The position numbers were made by a program, and so were the translations under genes. Positions 22,485-34,449 of a DNA stretch of 64,000 bases are shown here, in pieces; position 1 is the stretch's first letter, and each line of letters starts with the position of its first letter. The notes beneath the pieces were generated by a model. The model saw only the letters and a list, made by a program, of their open reading frames with translations. It was not told the DNA's origin and searched no databases. The DNA comes from Monarcha castaneiventris obscurior (Eukaryota; Chordata; Aves; Passeriformes; Monarchidae), in assembly GCA_026261815.1 (NCBI GenBank), contig JAMPIT010000894.1, positions 52,949,147 through 53,013,146 of the forward strand. Direction: 5' to 3'.

Positions 22485-22742
22485 TCAGTACAATGGACAC
22501 ACAATCTGCAGGGAGTAAACTCCCAACAGCAATCTGACACCCAAGGCAGCATACACCGTGATTCCCAAGGGCAGCCTGCTGAAGAACTGCAATCCCACGG
22601 GGTTAGCTATGAATTCTAAGTATGACATCAGCAAGTTAAAAGCCAATGGAAGTATCATATTAGGGAGAAGCTGCAGAGATGCTCGGAAAGCAGAGCAAGG
22701 ATGTGCCACAAACCTAGGAACAAATACAGACACGGCTACCAA
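22485..22742 (-). other. Unrecognised minus-strand ORF abutting the LTR
   Basis: This 85-codon frame runs directly from the U5 end of the adjacent LTR. It is hydrophobic (for example MILPLAFNLLMSYLEF), and I do not recognise it. Because it begins immediately beyond the LTR's 3' end on the same strand, it could be leader or internal sequence of a provirus rather than host intron. The bases after the LTR (ttggtagccgtgtctg) contain a TGG but do not clearly match a known tRNA primer-binding site. A chance ORF is the default reading. Confidence 0.2.
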
Positions 22743-23159
22743 TGCCTTTTCTTGGTCTTAAAATCAAGAGGCAAACACAGTTAGAGGGGAAAAAGGGATT
22801 TTACCTTGGTATTTATTTTAAGGATCCTTAGGTGCACTACACCCAGGTTGAATGCACCTCCATCCACACCCACCAAAGATCTGGTATAACATTGTAGGTT
22901 TTACTAACTAGCATATCTATCAAAAATTCCCCAACAAGTGGCTCAAATGAGCCCCCTTCCCCAAGGAACCTTCCCCTGGATGGTTCTATCTTAGTTTACA
23001 AAATGTGCTCTGGAGAGGACCTTGGGGCCAGGGGAGACTGATCCCTAACTATGAAACCTCTAAAATGTTTAGTCTCCTAGCTTAACAAGAATGTAGGCAA
23101 AAAGCACTAAGAACACAGAAGTTGTAAAAAGGTATAAAAGGGGTTTAAAAGAAAAGGCA
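22743..23159 (-). mobile_element. LTR of an avian endogenous retrovirus, minus orientation
   Basis: The 417-bp unit has 11-bp inverted termini: TGCCTTTTCTT on the left and AAGAAAAGGCA on the right. In minus orientation it begins TGCCTTTTCTTTTAAACCCC. Its U5-side part reads aaggatccttaaaataaata, with AATAAA at 22817-22812 about 70 nt before the end. The order and wording match ERVL-type LTRs that I know from songbird genomes. Flanking bases (accaa left, aaaaa right) do not give a clean target duplication. No recognisable retroviral coding domains flank it. Confidence 0.75.
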
Positions 23160-26100
23160 AAAAATCATCATGACATCACTACAGCTGCAGTTTTTGTAAG
23201 GAAAAGGAGCTCTCTATTAGAATGTAATACCTGAACAGGGTCACCAGTCCCTGATTGCACTGTTTAAGATCAAGTGTTCCTCTCAAGTACTCTATCAAAG
23301 CATCTTCTACTGAATTATCACTCTTCTGCCCTACACTATTTCATCTCAACATCCTTCCAAAATTAGGAGGCATAAATGGAAAAGCTTTACCATTCCCTCC
23401 CTAAACTGCTCTGGGAAAAGCAGTCACACAGATTGTCTCTAAAGGCAGGCAAAACCACTGCTGCATTTCTGCTTTCTTCTCCCGACATCCAGTCCCTGTT
23501 TCCTTCTTTCATGGAAAAAAAAGAACAGAACAGCTACATTTTCAACTCTGTATATTAGGAATCAGTATGTGTTTTGTTGACAGCATGCAATAAACAGCCT
23601 TCACTCTCCTCTGTTTTCCTCTTAGCCTTCACCTCTGGTATCCCATCCGGAGAACTTAGCTTTCCTTCCATTCCTTTATGCAGTCACCTACTTGATAGTC
23701 ACTACTATTCTCTTCTTCACCCCAAGGGGGCTGTTCCTTCATTGACTCAGTGTCAGAACTCCTCCCTTTGTTGAGTTCAAGTCTCAAATTATCACGTTAT
23801 CTGCTTATCCTAAGTCCTATCTCTGTCAAATCTCTTCTTCCTCCAGTTGTTCCAGGGCTGGCAGGTGGCACAAAGAAGGGACAGCAAACAAATGCATCCA
23901 AGGCAGCAGTGAGCACAAACACCCTCCAGGCAGAGCACAGCCTGGGGTTGAGAGGCCAACAGCAAGAAAGGGCAGAAGGACTGAGCTGAACAGAGATATC
24001 CAGACTTCCTGGAAAAGGAAGTATCAAAGAATTACAGCAGCAAACAGTCCTTGATATGTATAAGCTCCCGAGGTTTCTCTGTGGGAACACAGGTGACTTT
24101 TTTAAACTCTGAATCCAGTTCACAAAAGACTGAGACCTCTGACACTACCAACTACACTTATAAATAATGACATCCAGGAAAGTAGCTCAAAATTTCTTCT
24201 ACTTCATCATGTTCTGAAGCTATCAATCCTTCCAGTTCTCTTTTTACTTGACTGCTACAAAGACTCTCCCTACATTACAGTATAGGAAGCTCTTACTTCA
24301 GAATTAAGAGATGTACACTTTTTAAGTTTTTAATACTCTCTCCTTTATCTCAAAAGATTATCAGCTTTTTTAGGTTACTTTCCTTAAATGGCCACTAATG
24401 TTGGCCACTAGTGTTAAGAGTTTACTGCAGGTAATTCCATTTTGCTTTCAAGAAAGATTCTAAGCCTCCATAGGAATTTACCTGAAGGAAATGATGTGGT
24501 TCTGAACATTTTCTGAAAGCCAGACTGAACTCCTTATGCTGCATGAACTTGCACTTCAGGTGACCTCTGGGATCAAAGAGAACTCACTCCACATATCCCA
24601 TGGAGCACCTCCCTCCAAGAGGTGCAGCAACATGTCCCTCCTTGTGTCCCCAGAACCAGCCTTTTTCCACTGCTGGGAAAACACTTGAAAACCAAAAATG
24701 CTTTCTATCTACCTCTACTTCAGGCACAACTGATTTGGTATCCAAGTCCTCAAAAAATTTAGAAAAGGACCCTTTTCAGAACAGCTCACAGAAGCCTCAC
24801 AAACATTCCAGGTATTAAACAGTCAGACTGAAGGACCACAGCAGTAAAGCTGAATCTTCAGGAAACCATCAACTTATATACAGAGAAAGATTAAAATTTT
24901 TTAAAAGTTTATGGAACAGTGCACTAAGGATGTATCATAGAAATGCAACATTTTAAAGGGAAAAAAAAGGAAGTGAATAGTTCTGTGTTCAAGATGTGAG
25001 CATTAGAAAAGTAAGTATTCACATCCATCAGATATGAGTAAAAAAATAAAAACAAAACAGCAGCAGAAAAAGCACTGTTAATCCTTCCACAGAACAGTCC
25101 TGTGATACAGATTTACAACTCTACTTATAATGCATAAAATCTAACTATTTCACATGATTTCTAAAGTTGAATACAATACAGATAGAAGGGTAACACTCTT
25201 TCCATCCCACTACAGTTTGGGTTGGCTTGGGGGGGAATTGATGGGTTTGGTTTTTTAAAATGAATCTGCACTCTTTCAAAGTTAGAGCAATTCTTCAGGG
25301 TCTCAGAGTTTTCTGTGTTTGCAGTCATGAGGTAGAATTCATTGTAATCTGATAAATTTGAAAAAGAAACAAAACTATTCTTTCCAACTACAAAAGTTAC
25401 TGAACTGCAAGTTGCCTTCTTTGTGAAAAGTTTAGACCCAGGAGCACTTGAAAGAATCTCCTGTGCAAGAGAAGACCCAGCAGCTGCACTTCCTTTAATA
25501 ATAAACCAAATCCAGTACAGTATGCTCACCACATTTTCCCAATACTTTATACTGCAATTACTGTTGACTCTCTGTTGACATTTTTCAATCCAACCAACAA
25601 CATAACAGCAGAACTGCAGTAAGTCCCTAAATCCCGTGGTTTGGGGTGAGGGGGTGTGGACACGATCTGCCTTCAGCTGACTTTTATTAAATCATCCAAC
25701 TTTCAGCAGAGCAGTTTTGTCTGAAGATAACAGATTATTCAAGAGGTGGCTGCAACTCAACACCCAAGTGAATTTGCATTCTTGACTGCTTTAACACAAC
25801 AGGAAGAAACAGAAAAACAACAGGTCATGGGATTTCAACAACTATCACTTGTTTCAATATATGCTACTGATAACTACTGACAACTTTGCAAAAATACTGA
25901 AGCCACATGAGGAAAAAATTAAAAAACATGATTCAGATTTTCCAATTAAAAACTGCAGGTTTTGACCACATCCCTTCAACCCTGTATCTAGTCTTCTTTC
26001 AAACCCCTTGTATTAATTCTTAACATTAAAAGGATATCTCCTCAGTATCCAAGTGAAATTCCTATTAATTACATCTAATTAAACAAATGTGACGCCACAC

Positions 26101-26185
26101 TAAAAACATGCACACAGTGAACACCAGTAGTAACCTCCTCAGTTAGTGCCTGATAGTATCTGGTTTACAGACCTACCAAGATTTC
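23160..26185. other. Unique intron sequence
   Basis: It is moderately AT-rich with no recognised exon or interspersed repeat. A 13-bp tandem duplication (ggccactaatgtt then ggccactagtgtt) lies at 24390-24415. The minus-strand ORF at 25161-25532 (123 codons) has no homology or splice context I can support. Confidence 0.45.
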
Positions 26186-26412
26186 AGAGGTTTTAAGAAC
26201 ATTAGGAAGAATTTCTCCATGGAAGTGATGATTAGACATTGGAATGGGCTGCCCAGGGAGGTGGTGGAGTCACTGTCTCTGGAGGTGTTCAAGGAGCTAC
26301 TGGAGGTGGCACTCAGTACCAAGGTCTGGGTGACACGGTGGTGTTGGGTCAGAGGTTGGACTCGATGATTCAAAGGTCTTTTCCAACCTAAATGATTCTG
26401 TGATTCTGTGAA
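26186..26412 (+). repeat. CR1 LINE 3' tail, plus orientation
   Basis: It reads attaggaagaatttctccat, tgggctgcccagggaggtgg, ctctggaggtgttcaaggag and ggttggactcgatgattcaa. It ends with two octamer-like units (atgattctgtgattctgtga). This is a classic CR1 3' end of about 225 bp. Confidence 0.93.
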
Positions 26413-29400
26413 CTGTCACTCATTAACACTGACACCTTGTTTTTAAACTGGAAAAACAGTTTATTCCAGTGTCAATGGCTTCAGATAGCCACAGGCAGCA
26501 GGAAGAACCTCCATCACCAATAAAAGGAATTTTTGCCTTTTGGTAGGCTTTCTAATAATGTGCAATCTGCCCAAAAACAAGGTGGAAAGCTCGTTGCTAG
26601 CACTGCTCACTGAATTCAAACCAATCAGACAGAAGCTTCTGGAGGTTTTTGAAGCCACTTAAATTCAGATGCACTACAGACATCACTCAGACAACAAATT
26701 ACTTAATAAAGTATTTGTGTGTGTGAGCAGAGCATGGGCAATCACTGCACATTCCCAGTGTGCTCCACGTAAAACAGGAATTGATCTCATTATTAATTAT
26801 ATATACAAAACATACCTGGCAGTAACAAGAGACATATTTCCAACAAAATTACTGCCATTATTATTGTTGCTGTTGTTGTTATTAAACACTCATATTGTTA
26901 TCTTAATAATGTCATTCCTACAAAAGCAAAACTATTCCTGTATTTCAATTGAAGTATTTTGCAATTTTTTTCTTTCATTTTCATAACTAGTAAAGTTTTG
27001 TCACATAAAGTGAAGTACAAAAGTTGTAAAGACATTGCAGCCATTTTCAAACTGTAATTTTACACCTACAGCACTTAATTGCATTTTCATTTTTACTAAA
27101 TATGCCAGCTTAAAATAATCATTACCACCCTCATCCAGTAGTTTTTCTACCTTTAAGATGTCTTAACTGTTTAATCCATTAAGAATCAAAGTTGACCACA
27201 AAATAAATTAAGCTTCAAATGTTTAGACATTACATTCTTGTTCCTGTACAGTACATACACATAGTGAATTGCCAAGACCAAACCCCAAATTTCAGCCTGT
27301 AAGAATTCTGAACAAGCAGTCTACACCTTAAGCTACTAAGGGAAAAGGAACTTTCCTCCCCAGCTTACTTCTTCTGATCTGCCCTCTTTCTCCTTCTCCT
27401 TCACCCATCGTTTTCTTTAAACAGTACAAACATGCAACACATTAAAATTCTGGCATAATTTGCTGGTTCCTGAACCCTAGTCCCCTAAACTCCCTTCTTA
27501 TATAAATCTTTCCCCATGAAAGGTCACATGCCATCCCTTGCTCGCCCTTGAAATTCCAGAAGCGAGCTGTTAATGCAACTTACATTCCAAATTAATGAGG
27601 ACTGTGATAAACTCTGTCTTTCCTCTTACAAACCCCTGATAAAAATGCATTTGAGCACTAAGTATTGTTAACATGCAAAGTTTTGAATGGAAGCACTTTG
27701 GTGATCTGTTACAAAAAGCATAATTTGCAGGCCTGAAGAAGAAACACAGAACACATCACAGAGAAAGAACATCAGTAGTTATGCCATGGAAAATAGTTTA
27801 AAACTACCACTGTAGATCCTACATGTAAAGGTAATAAATGATTTCAAGTATGCAGAAGCACAACTTTACATGTTCAGAGTTAGGAACATACTGCCAGTGT
27901 GAAAGATGCACAGACAGGTGGCAGAGCACAGTTCCTCTGATCCTTTTCAAAACAGTACCTAGTGCTAAAGACATCACTAAAACATCCTGTGAAGTAAAAT
28001 CCTTTTCATATCAAGGTTCTTAACTTGAAAACAACAGAAGTTTTAAACTATTCGGGATTCTGGTCACTTCCGGGTGTTTTGGAAATGCTTTTCTTGGAAG
28101 CATGAAGACAACTTATGTTCCATCTTGGGAACAGAAATGTACCGGAGGCCTCCCTGTTCCTTTAAAAACATCACTACAGAAATCTTGATGCCAGAAGACA
28201 GCAAATATGACAAAAGATATCCCCATTTTAACTCACTCCCTATAAAGAAGTCAGAGCTGAAACAAAACTGAATAAGAAGCCAAAGGAGAGCCAACATTAA
28301 ACACCTAGAAAGAAAAATATTTCTTTGATAGGCTTAAAACACTTGAAACTCTGAAAAAATCTGTCCAACCCCCACCTGCACATCACAGGCCATGTGCATC
28401 TTAAAGTCTGAAGTAGCCTGAACATGGAAGTTTACATAAGGAGCACTTAATTCTGATTTATTCAAGAGAATAAAGATTTTATTGCAGCCTAATGGCCACC
28501 AAAGGTTAAACAAAATGCTGGTACGTTTAGGAAGATGGAATGAAGACAGGCTTCCCACAATGACCACAGACACTATTTGTACAACTGGCACAACTCAGAG
28601 TCAGTTCATCTTAATCAGGTCAAAGAGATGCATGCAACAATCCCGGGAATTTGAACGAGAGACATTCTGGAGGCTTGCCATATTATCAAGGATGCAACAA
28701 ATAATGGGATAAGGCGATCCTCAGGCTCTTTTCTTTGTAAACAGGAAAAATTTGTTGAACTTAGTGGGGGAAAAAAAGCAGCATTTCAATCTTCCCCCAA
28801 ATGTACTGGCCCTGCTAGTCAGGAGTACCTGAAATACTTGGGATAGTCCAAAATCCTGAATGTCTCAATATTTATTTGATTTTGGTACTTTTGCGATTTG
28901 CAGAGCACAAAGAAAGGGATCTACACCCCAAGGATGTCCAAGAAACAGGCTCAATCAATACCATCCAAATCTCAGATTGGCACTTTACTTGTAGGATCAT
29001 CCTCCCCACTACTGCAACAGATATGCTTGTAGTCAGGTCAGTATCTTCCTTGCTCCTGGCTATCAGAAATCATTCCTATGCTTCCCTCCTAAATGAAGGA
29101 GGGAAAATACTCTAGCTTGTATTTTAATTACGTTAAAGTGGGAGGGAGAGGTGGGAATATGGCAACACATGGATATCTCATTCCACTAAATCAGTTGGTG
29201 TTTCTGCTGAAAGGAGCTTAGCCAGTGGTATGCAGTTAGGAAACCTCTAAAACAGATTTTCTAGGGAAAATTCACATCTAGGGATGAACTTCATCCACTG
29301 AAGTTGTATCAGTGCCAAGTGAAAGGAAAACAGATAAATACCATAAAAAGCAGAAGAGGAAGGAAATGGAGAAAAGGGAAGCTGAATGAGGAGGAAGAAG

Positions 29401-32400
29401 AGGGAATAAATAGGGACGTTAGGATCACCACCACAGGTTAGAGGCCTATTTTGCTGCCGCAGCAGTGTCCCTCTAATGCTGCTCAGTGTGATACAGCACA
29501 ACAGCACAAGGCTGAGGGTGCACACAGTGATTTGGTCAGCTAAGACTCCACCAGCATCTAAACTTTTTGCAGAAACGTGCCAAACACCACGAACTCAGTA
29601 TTAGCCTTGGAAAAGTGTCAGTCATGCCAAGTGCTGCCTCACGCTGCAAGCCACGTTTGAGAGCAAAACCTTGGTGACCAGTGGCAATGAACTCACTGAC
29701 ACTTCTCAAAGTTCTGTAAAAAGTTACTTGGTTTTGCTGCCGCTGCATGTCTCATCTTTAAGAGCTCATGTGGGAAATTCTGCAACAGCATGAACTGTCC
29801 TTTAAAAAGCTTTTCCAGCCTACACCTACGAAGGTACCAGCTGCTCCTAAAGAACCCCCTTCATACCATCATCCTCCACCTTTCCCTGGGATCCCAATTC
29901 CCACAATATTTTATCTGGATAAGTTATTGACACAATTAATGCAGCTTGGCTGCAACAGCTGCACCTCAGGACTCTTCCTTCCAAACAGAAGTTTGGGACA
30001 TAACACGCTCCTGGACAAACACTGTTTTTTTGCTGGGGGGAGAGTAACATGGTTTTGCAAAAGCCTTAAAAAAAAATAACAGACAAGAAAACAACAATGA
30101 ATGTTAAATCATTGTCAAGTAACTCCCTACCCAATGGCTGGCATAATATTCAAGAAATTGGAAAAAAGCTTGGGCAGCTGGCAGGGAGAAAGTTTCCTGC
30201 TCACCGACAATTCCCCTTCTTGTTTGCAAACAAATCACTTTTGCCAGCCTCTGCATAGGAAGGGAAGATCAGACTTCAAAATAAACACTCTATGTTAAAC
30301 AAACAGTCTTTTGAACACAACGAACTGAAAAAGACTTCCCAGATGCCTTGAAGAAAATATTTGTTATTTATTTTCAGGGAAGGTATGAAAATCAGGATGC
30401 CAAAACCATACTCAGCTTTGTACTCTGAATCAATGTCTTAAATGTTTAATAAAAAAAAAGAAAATTTAGGCAGCTTCTCAGTTCTAACAAATTGTGTTTC
30501 CTGCCCAGCTTTAAAAATAACCCTGTTCTGTTTACTATATATTATTACTATATCCAACAAGTTATCTTCTTTCTACAAGTATCCTTTGGAATTATCTTTA
30601 ACTGATATACCAAATGAATAAAAAAAGCTCCACTTTGAAATTTCCTGAACATAAATGTAAGATTTTTATTTTACCAAAACGATTTTACATTTTCAATACT
30701 GCTATTTCAACATATGAATCAGCACCCGTTTCAGCATACAAAATTTGAATACATTAAAAAACAGCCCGTGTAAATACTTCTCTTATACCTTTTTTTACTT
30801 TTTGTATGGTTGTTTTTTAAACCAAACACAGATGGCAAGGTTAGAATCAGATTTTAGATATTTACATTGCAGAGATGTAAGTAACTGTAACTGTAATCTG
30901 ACTTTGTGAAGTATAAAGAAAAGCTATATTCATACTCTAAAATTCAGCAATGAAACAACTTCAGGAAAAGGCTTTCTACATTTACTCTTAAAGAAGTCTG
31001 TTCATGTGCTAAAACTTATTTTTCTAAATCACTTTATAGGAGTATAATAGTTAAGGGAGACTACCTACAACAGTTCTTCTGTACCAGTATTTATTTACAG
31101 GACTCATGAATATGAAGATTCAGGTCTAAATGCAATACTTAAAACATACTCTAACCACGCTGAAACACTTGGTTTACTTTTTATTTTAAGTACAGTCATG
31201 TTTTATCCTCTACTATGGTTTGGGGTTTTTTTCCTATTATGTAACTTTTTTTCCAAGGAGTAGAGTATACAGAGATAATCTGGGGCCATGGGGTGGGAAT
31301 CCCACATATATCATTTTACTGACTGTACACTATTTGTTCAGATACACAAAATAACTTCTGGAAGTGCCTAATCATGTTTGGTGATAGCCAGAAAAAGTCA
31401 TAATTACATCTATGAATGGCACAACACAGATAACAATACTAAACAAAATTCAGGCCCATTCAACTGAATATGGAAATATGCTACTGTGCTCTATTGAAAA
31501 TGTTAATAATGTGGTTTAGGGGTTTTTTGAAATCCTCCTCACCCACACTCGTGTGAACACTGATAAACAAGGTCATAAAGCCTTCTCATGACATCCTGGG
31601 GGAAAATGAGAGTCACATGACAAAGTGAAAAATGAAATGATGCTCAAAGTAATTTCATTTGAAGTTCCATCTACAGTACCCTAATAAATTATTCATTTTG
31701 AAAACCCATATATCTGATCTGAAAATTAAAACTTTAGAAAGCCCTTTCAGGGCCTACAGAATATAGGAAAGTTGCAGACTAAATCCTTTCTAAAAAGTCT
31801 GAAGAACCTTCCAAATATTACAGTTCTATTTTCATTTTAAAAAATGCTCCGTAACAACTTAAAGTAAGGAGAAAAAAAAAAAAAACAAGTCAAAAAACCA
31901 ATTAATAAAAACTACAAAAAACCCATGAAAAATCTGGATGAGGTGAGAACAAGTTGCACTGTGAGCAACAAGCTACTGAAGCCTGAATTCCTAAAGGCCT
32001 TGATCCCTCCCAGAATCTCAGTGTATGGCTCTGATAAATTTTTCCTGCCTATGTAACATCTGCTCCACAGCAATCTGATGTGCAACACCACTGTTATTGC
32101 ACTGTAAGCCTTGAACACTTGTACAGTTCTACTATTGGCTCTACCTTCTTCCCAAAAACTTGTCAGAATTCAATGCTCTCAGCATCTCCTGACCCTGAGC
32201 TCTTCAGCTCCAACAGTGTATCTTCACCCTCCCCCAGCTGGTTTCCTAAGGAAATGAGGTTTCTGCAGCGCACACTGTGTCAGTCCATCAGCTTCTCTCC
32301 ACTCCCTTCAGCTCTCAGCTATACACACACTCAGAATAAAGCAGGAATACAAACCATGAAATATCTCGCTGAGTTGCTACTCAATTCAATCCATCATCAC

Positions 32401-33539
32401 ACTTGTTTTTCTATTGCTTATTCTAAGATTTGAGTATGGAAAAACTATTTTACAGAGACAGCATCCCGAGTTCAACAAGTTTTTCCAAAACTGATGCATA
32501 AGCTAACAGAAAAATACTAGATCTGGTCTGTTTGGAAGAGTAAGGGTAGTAGTAGCTGGGCACACAGGGTGGAATAAGCATACACAAAGTTTGGGGTTGG
32601 GTCTTGTGCTGTAAAAGATGTGTAAACTCTTGGACAAAGACATTTTTCTAAGGCAAACAATGAGATTTCCCCTGAAGCTCACATTTGTATCCAATGGTCT
32701 GAACAAGTGGTTTTCTTTGAGGGAGGGAGTCACAGAGTTCAACTACAGTCAGAAAGTAAAGTGTTCTGAAATGAAATGTCTCATAAAAAGGGATTGAAGA
32801 AAACATTCAAAAAAGAAAGACAAAGGTTTCGTGCCTACTGTATCTCAAAATACAAAGTGGAAACAATGACAAGCAAGTGGGTTCTCAAAACCTGTGTAAA
32901 GTTACACACTTTCCCTGTTAACAATCACTAAGAACACAAATATTTTCTGCTCGAAAAATTACAACTGTTTGTATAACATCATTTAGATGCTGTCAAAAGG
33001 ACTTAAAGTACACTTGAAGACTGCAAGAGGAGTCTTATCCCTACCACATTGTGTCTCTGAAAATAGATAAAATTAGATTACCAGTGTGAATTATCACCTG
33101 AAAATTCTGCTGATGAGAACAAATGTCACTGTACAAGACCAAATGTGTCTTCTCAAGCGTTGACTTGTTTCAAAGGCACCAGAGAGTCGGATATATCTAA
33201 TTAACAGGGAATGCAATGTTGCAAAAGAGTAAGCAAAGCACTTCCCAGAGCTGGCTGATAACTGCATTTCAACGTAGGACTCACCAACATACAAGACCCA
33301 TGATAAGTGAGCACAGTTTTGAGAGACAAAAAGACAATTCTGGAAAGATTTTTCCATCTCATGAGGAAAAGCAAGCACAGCACCAGAAGGCAGTTCTTGC
33401 TATACCAAGTTCACATATTTGAAGTAGATTTAGACTCTGTTTTTGAAGCCTAATGTTTGCTAGAAAGCAGACATCCTTTTTCCCATTTTAGACTGAATAC
33501 ATACAATTCCAAGCACAAACAGAGACTGGGCAGAGAATG
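26413..33539. other. Long unique intron stretch without mobile elements
   Basis: About 7 kb of AT-rich sequence in which I recognise no CR1 or LTR. It contains an ATT/GTT-type trinucleotide tract at 26857-26884 and a run of 14 A at 31872-31885. None of the ORFs I looked at resembles a known protein. I cannot judge conservation from a single sequence. Confidence 0.45.
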
Positions 33540-34220
33540 GACTGGGAGCAGCCCTAAGGAAAAAGGACTTGGGAGAGTTGATTGATGGGAAGCTCAACAT
33601 GACCCAGCAACGTGCACTTGCAGCCCAGAGAGCCAAACATGTCCTGGGCTGCATTAAAAGGAGAATGGGCAGCAAGTCACAGGAGGTGAATCTGCTCCTC
33701 TTTTCTGCTCTCCTGAGATCCCAGCTGGAACACAGCATGCAGCTCTGGGGCCCTCAGCATAAGGACATGGACCTGTTGGAATGAGTCCAGAGGCCACAAA
33801 GGTGCTCAGAGGGCTGGAGCACCTCTCCTAGGGAGACAGAGAGCTGGGGTTGTTCAGCCTGGAGAAGGCTCCAGGGAGACCTTACAGTACCTTCCAATAC
33901 CTAAAGGGGCTACAACAGAGTTGGAGAGGGACTTTTTACAAATGCATGTAAAACATGCATGGGGGTAAAACAGACATGGGGGAATGACCTTAAACTGAAA
34001 GAGAGCAGGTTTAGATTAGATATTGAGAAGAAATTCTTTACTGTGAGGATGGTGTAATAGGTTACCCAGAGAAGCTGTGGATGCCCCATCCCTGGAAGTG
34101 TTCAATGCCAGGTTGGATGGGACTTTGAGAAACCTGGTCTAGGGGAAGGTGGGGGTACTGGAAGTAGATGACCTTTAAGGTCTCTTCCAACTCAAACCCT
34201 TCTAGGATTCTATGATTCTT
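33540..34220 (+). repeat. CR1 LINE 3' region with broken ORF2 end, plus orientation
   Basis: This is the longest well-preserved CR1 in the window. It encodes the C-terminal part of CR1 ORF2, with pieces such as DGKLNMTQQRALAAQRAKHV, HVLGCIKRRMGSKSQEV and EHSMQLWGPQHKDMDLLE. A TGA at 33782-33784 interrupts this frame where intact CR1 copies continue. After further frameshifts it passes through the FKLKEGRFRLDIE-like region and gggactttgagaaacctggt. It ends with ttctaggattctatgattct at 34220. About 680 bp remain. It is a dead copy because the endonuclease and most of the reverse transcriptase are absent. Confidence 0.93.
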
Positions 34221-34427
34221 AAGGAGAGTCAAGGGGAAGGAATGCAAGAATGCACTGTTTTAAATACAGAAAGTAAAGGAAGTAAAAGTGTAAGGTTCAG
34301 ATTTAATATGCAGTGCTTAGGTCCTCATAAGTAGGAAAGAACTGTAAGATAACATCCCTCAGCTTTCATTTTCCCCAAATTAGTTTGACCTTACAAACTG
34401 GAATAGGTGGGATCCTTTTAGCTAAAA

Positions 34428-34449
34428 TGCACCAGCACATGCTGGTGCA
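34428..34449. repeat. Near-perfect 22-bp palindrome
   Basis: The arms TGCACCAGCA (34428-34437) and TGCTGGTGCA (34440-34449) are exact reverse complements separated by two bases (CA). It could extrude as a hairpin or serve as a symmetric protein-binding site. No function is known to me, and it may be chance. Confidence 0.85.

Noticed and set aside
25161..25532. 123-codon minus-strand ORF with a protein-like composition
   Set aside because: There is no recognised homology and no clean acceptor or donor at sensible positions. The length is within chance expectation.
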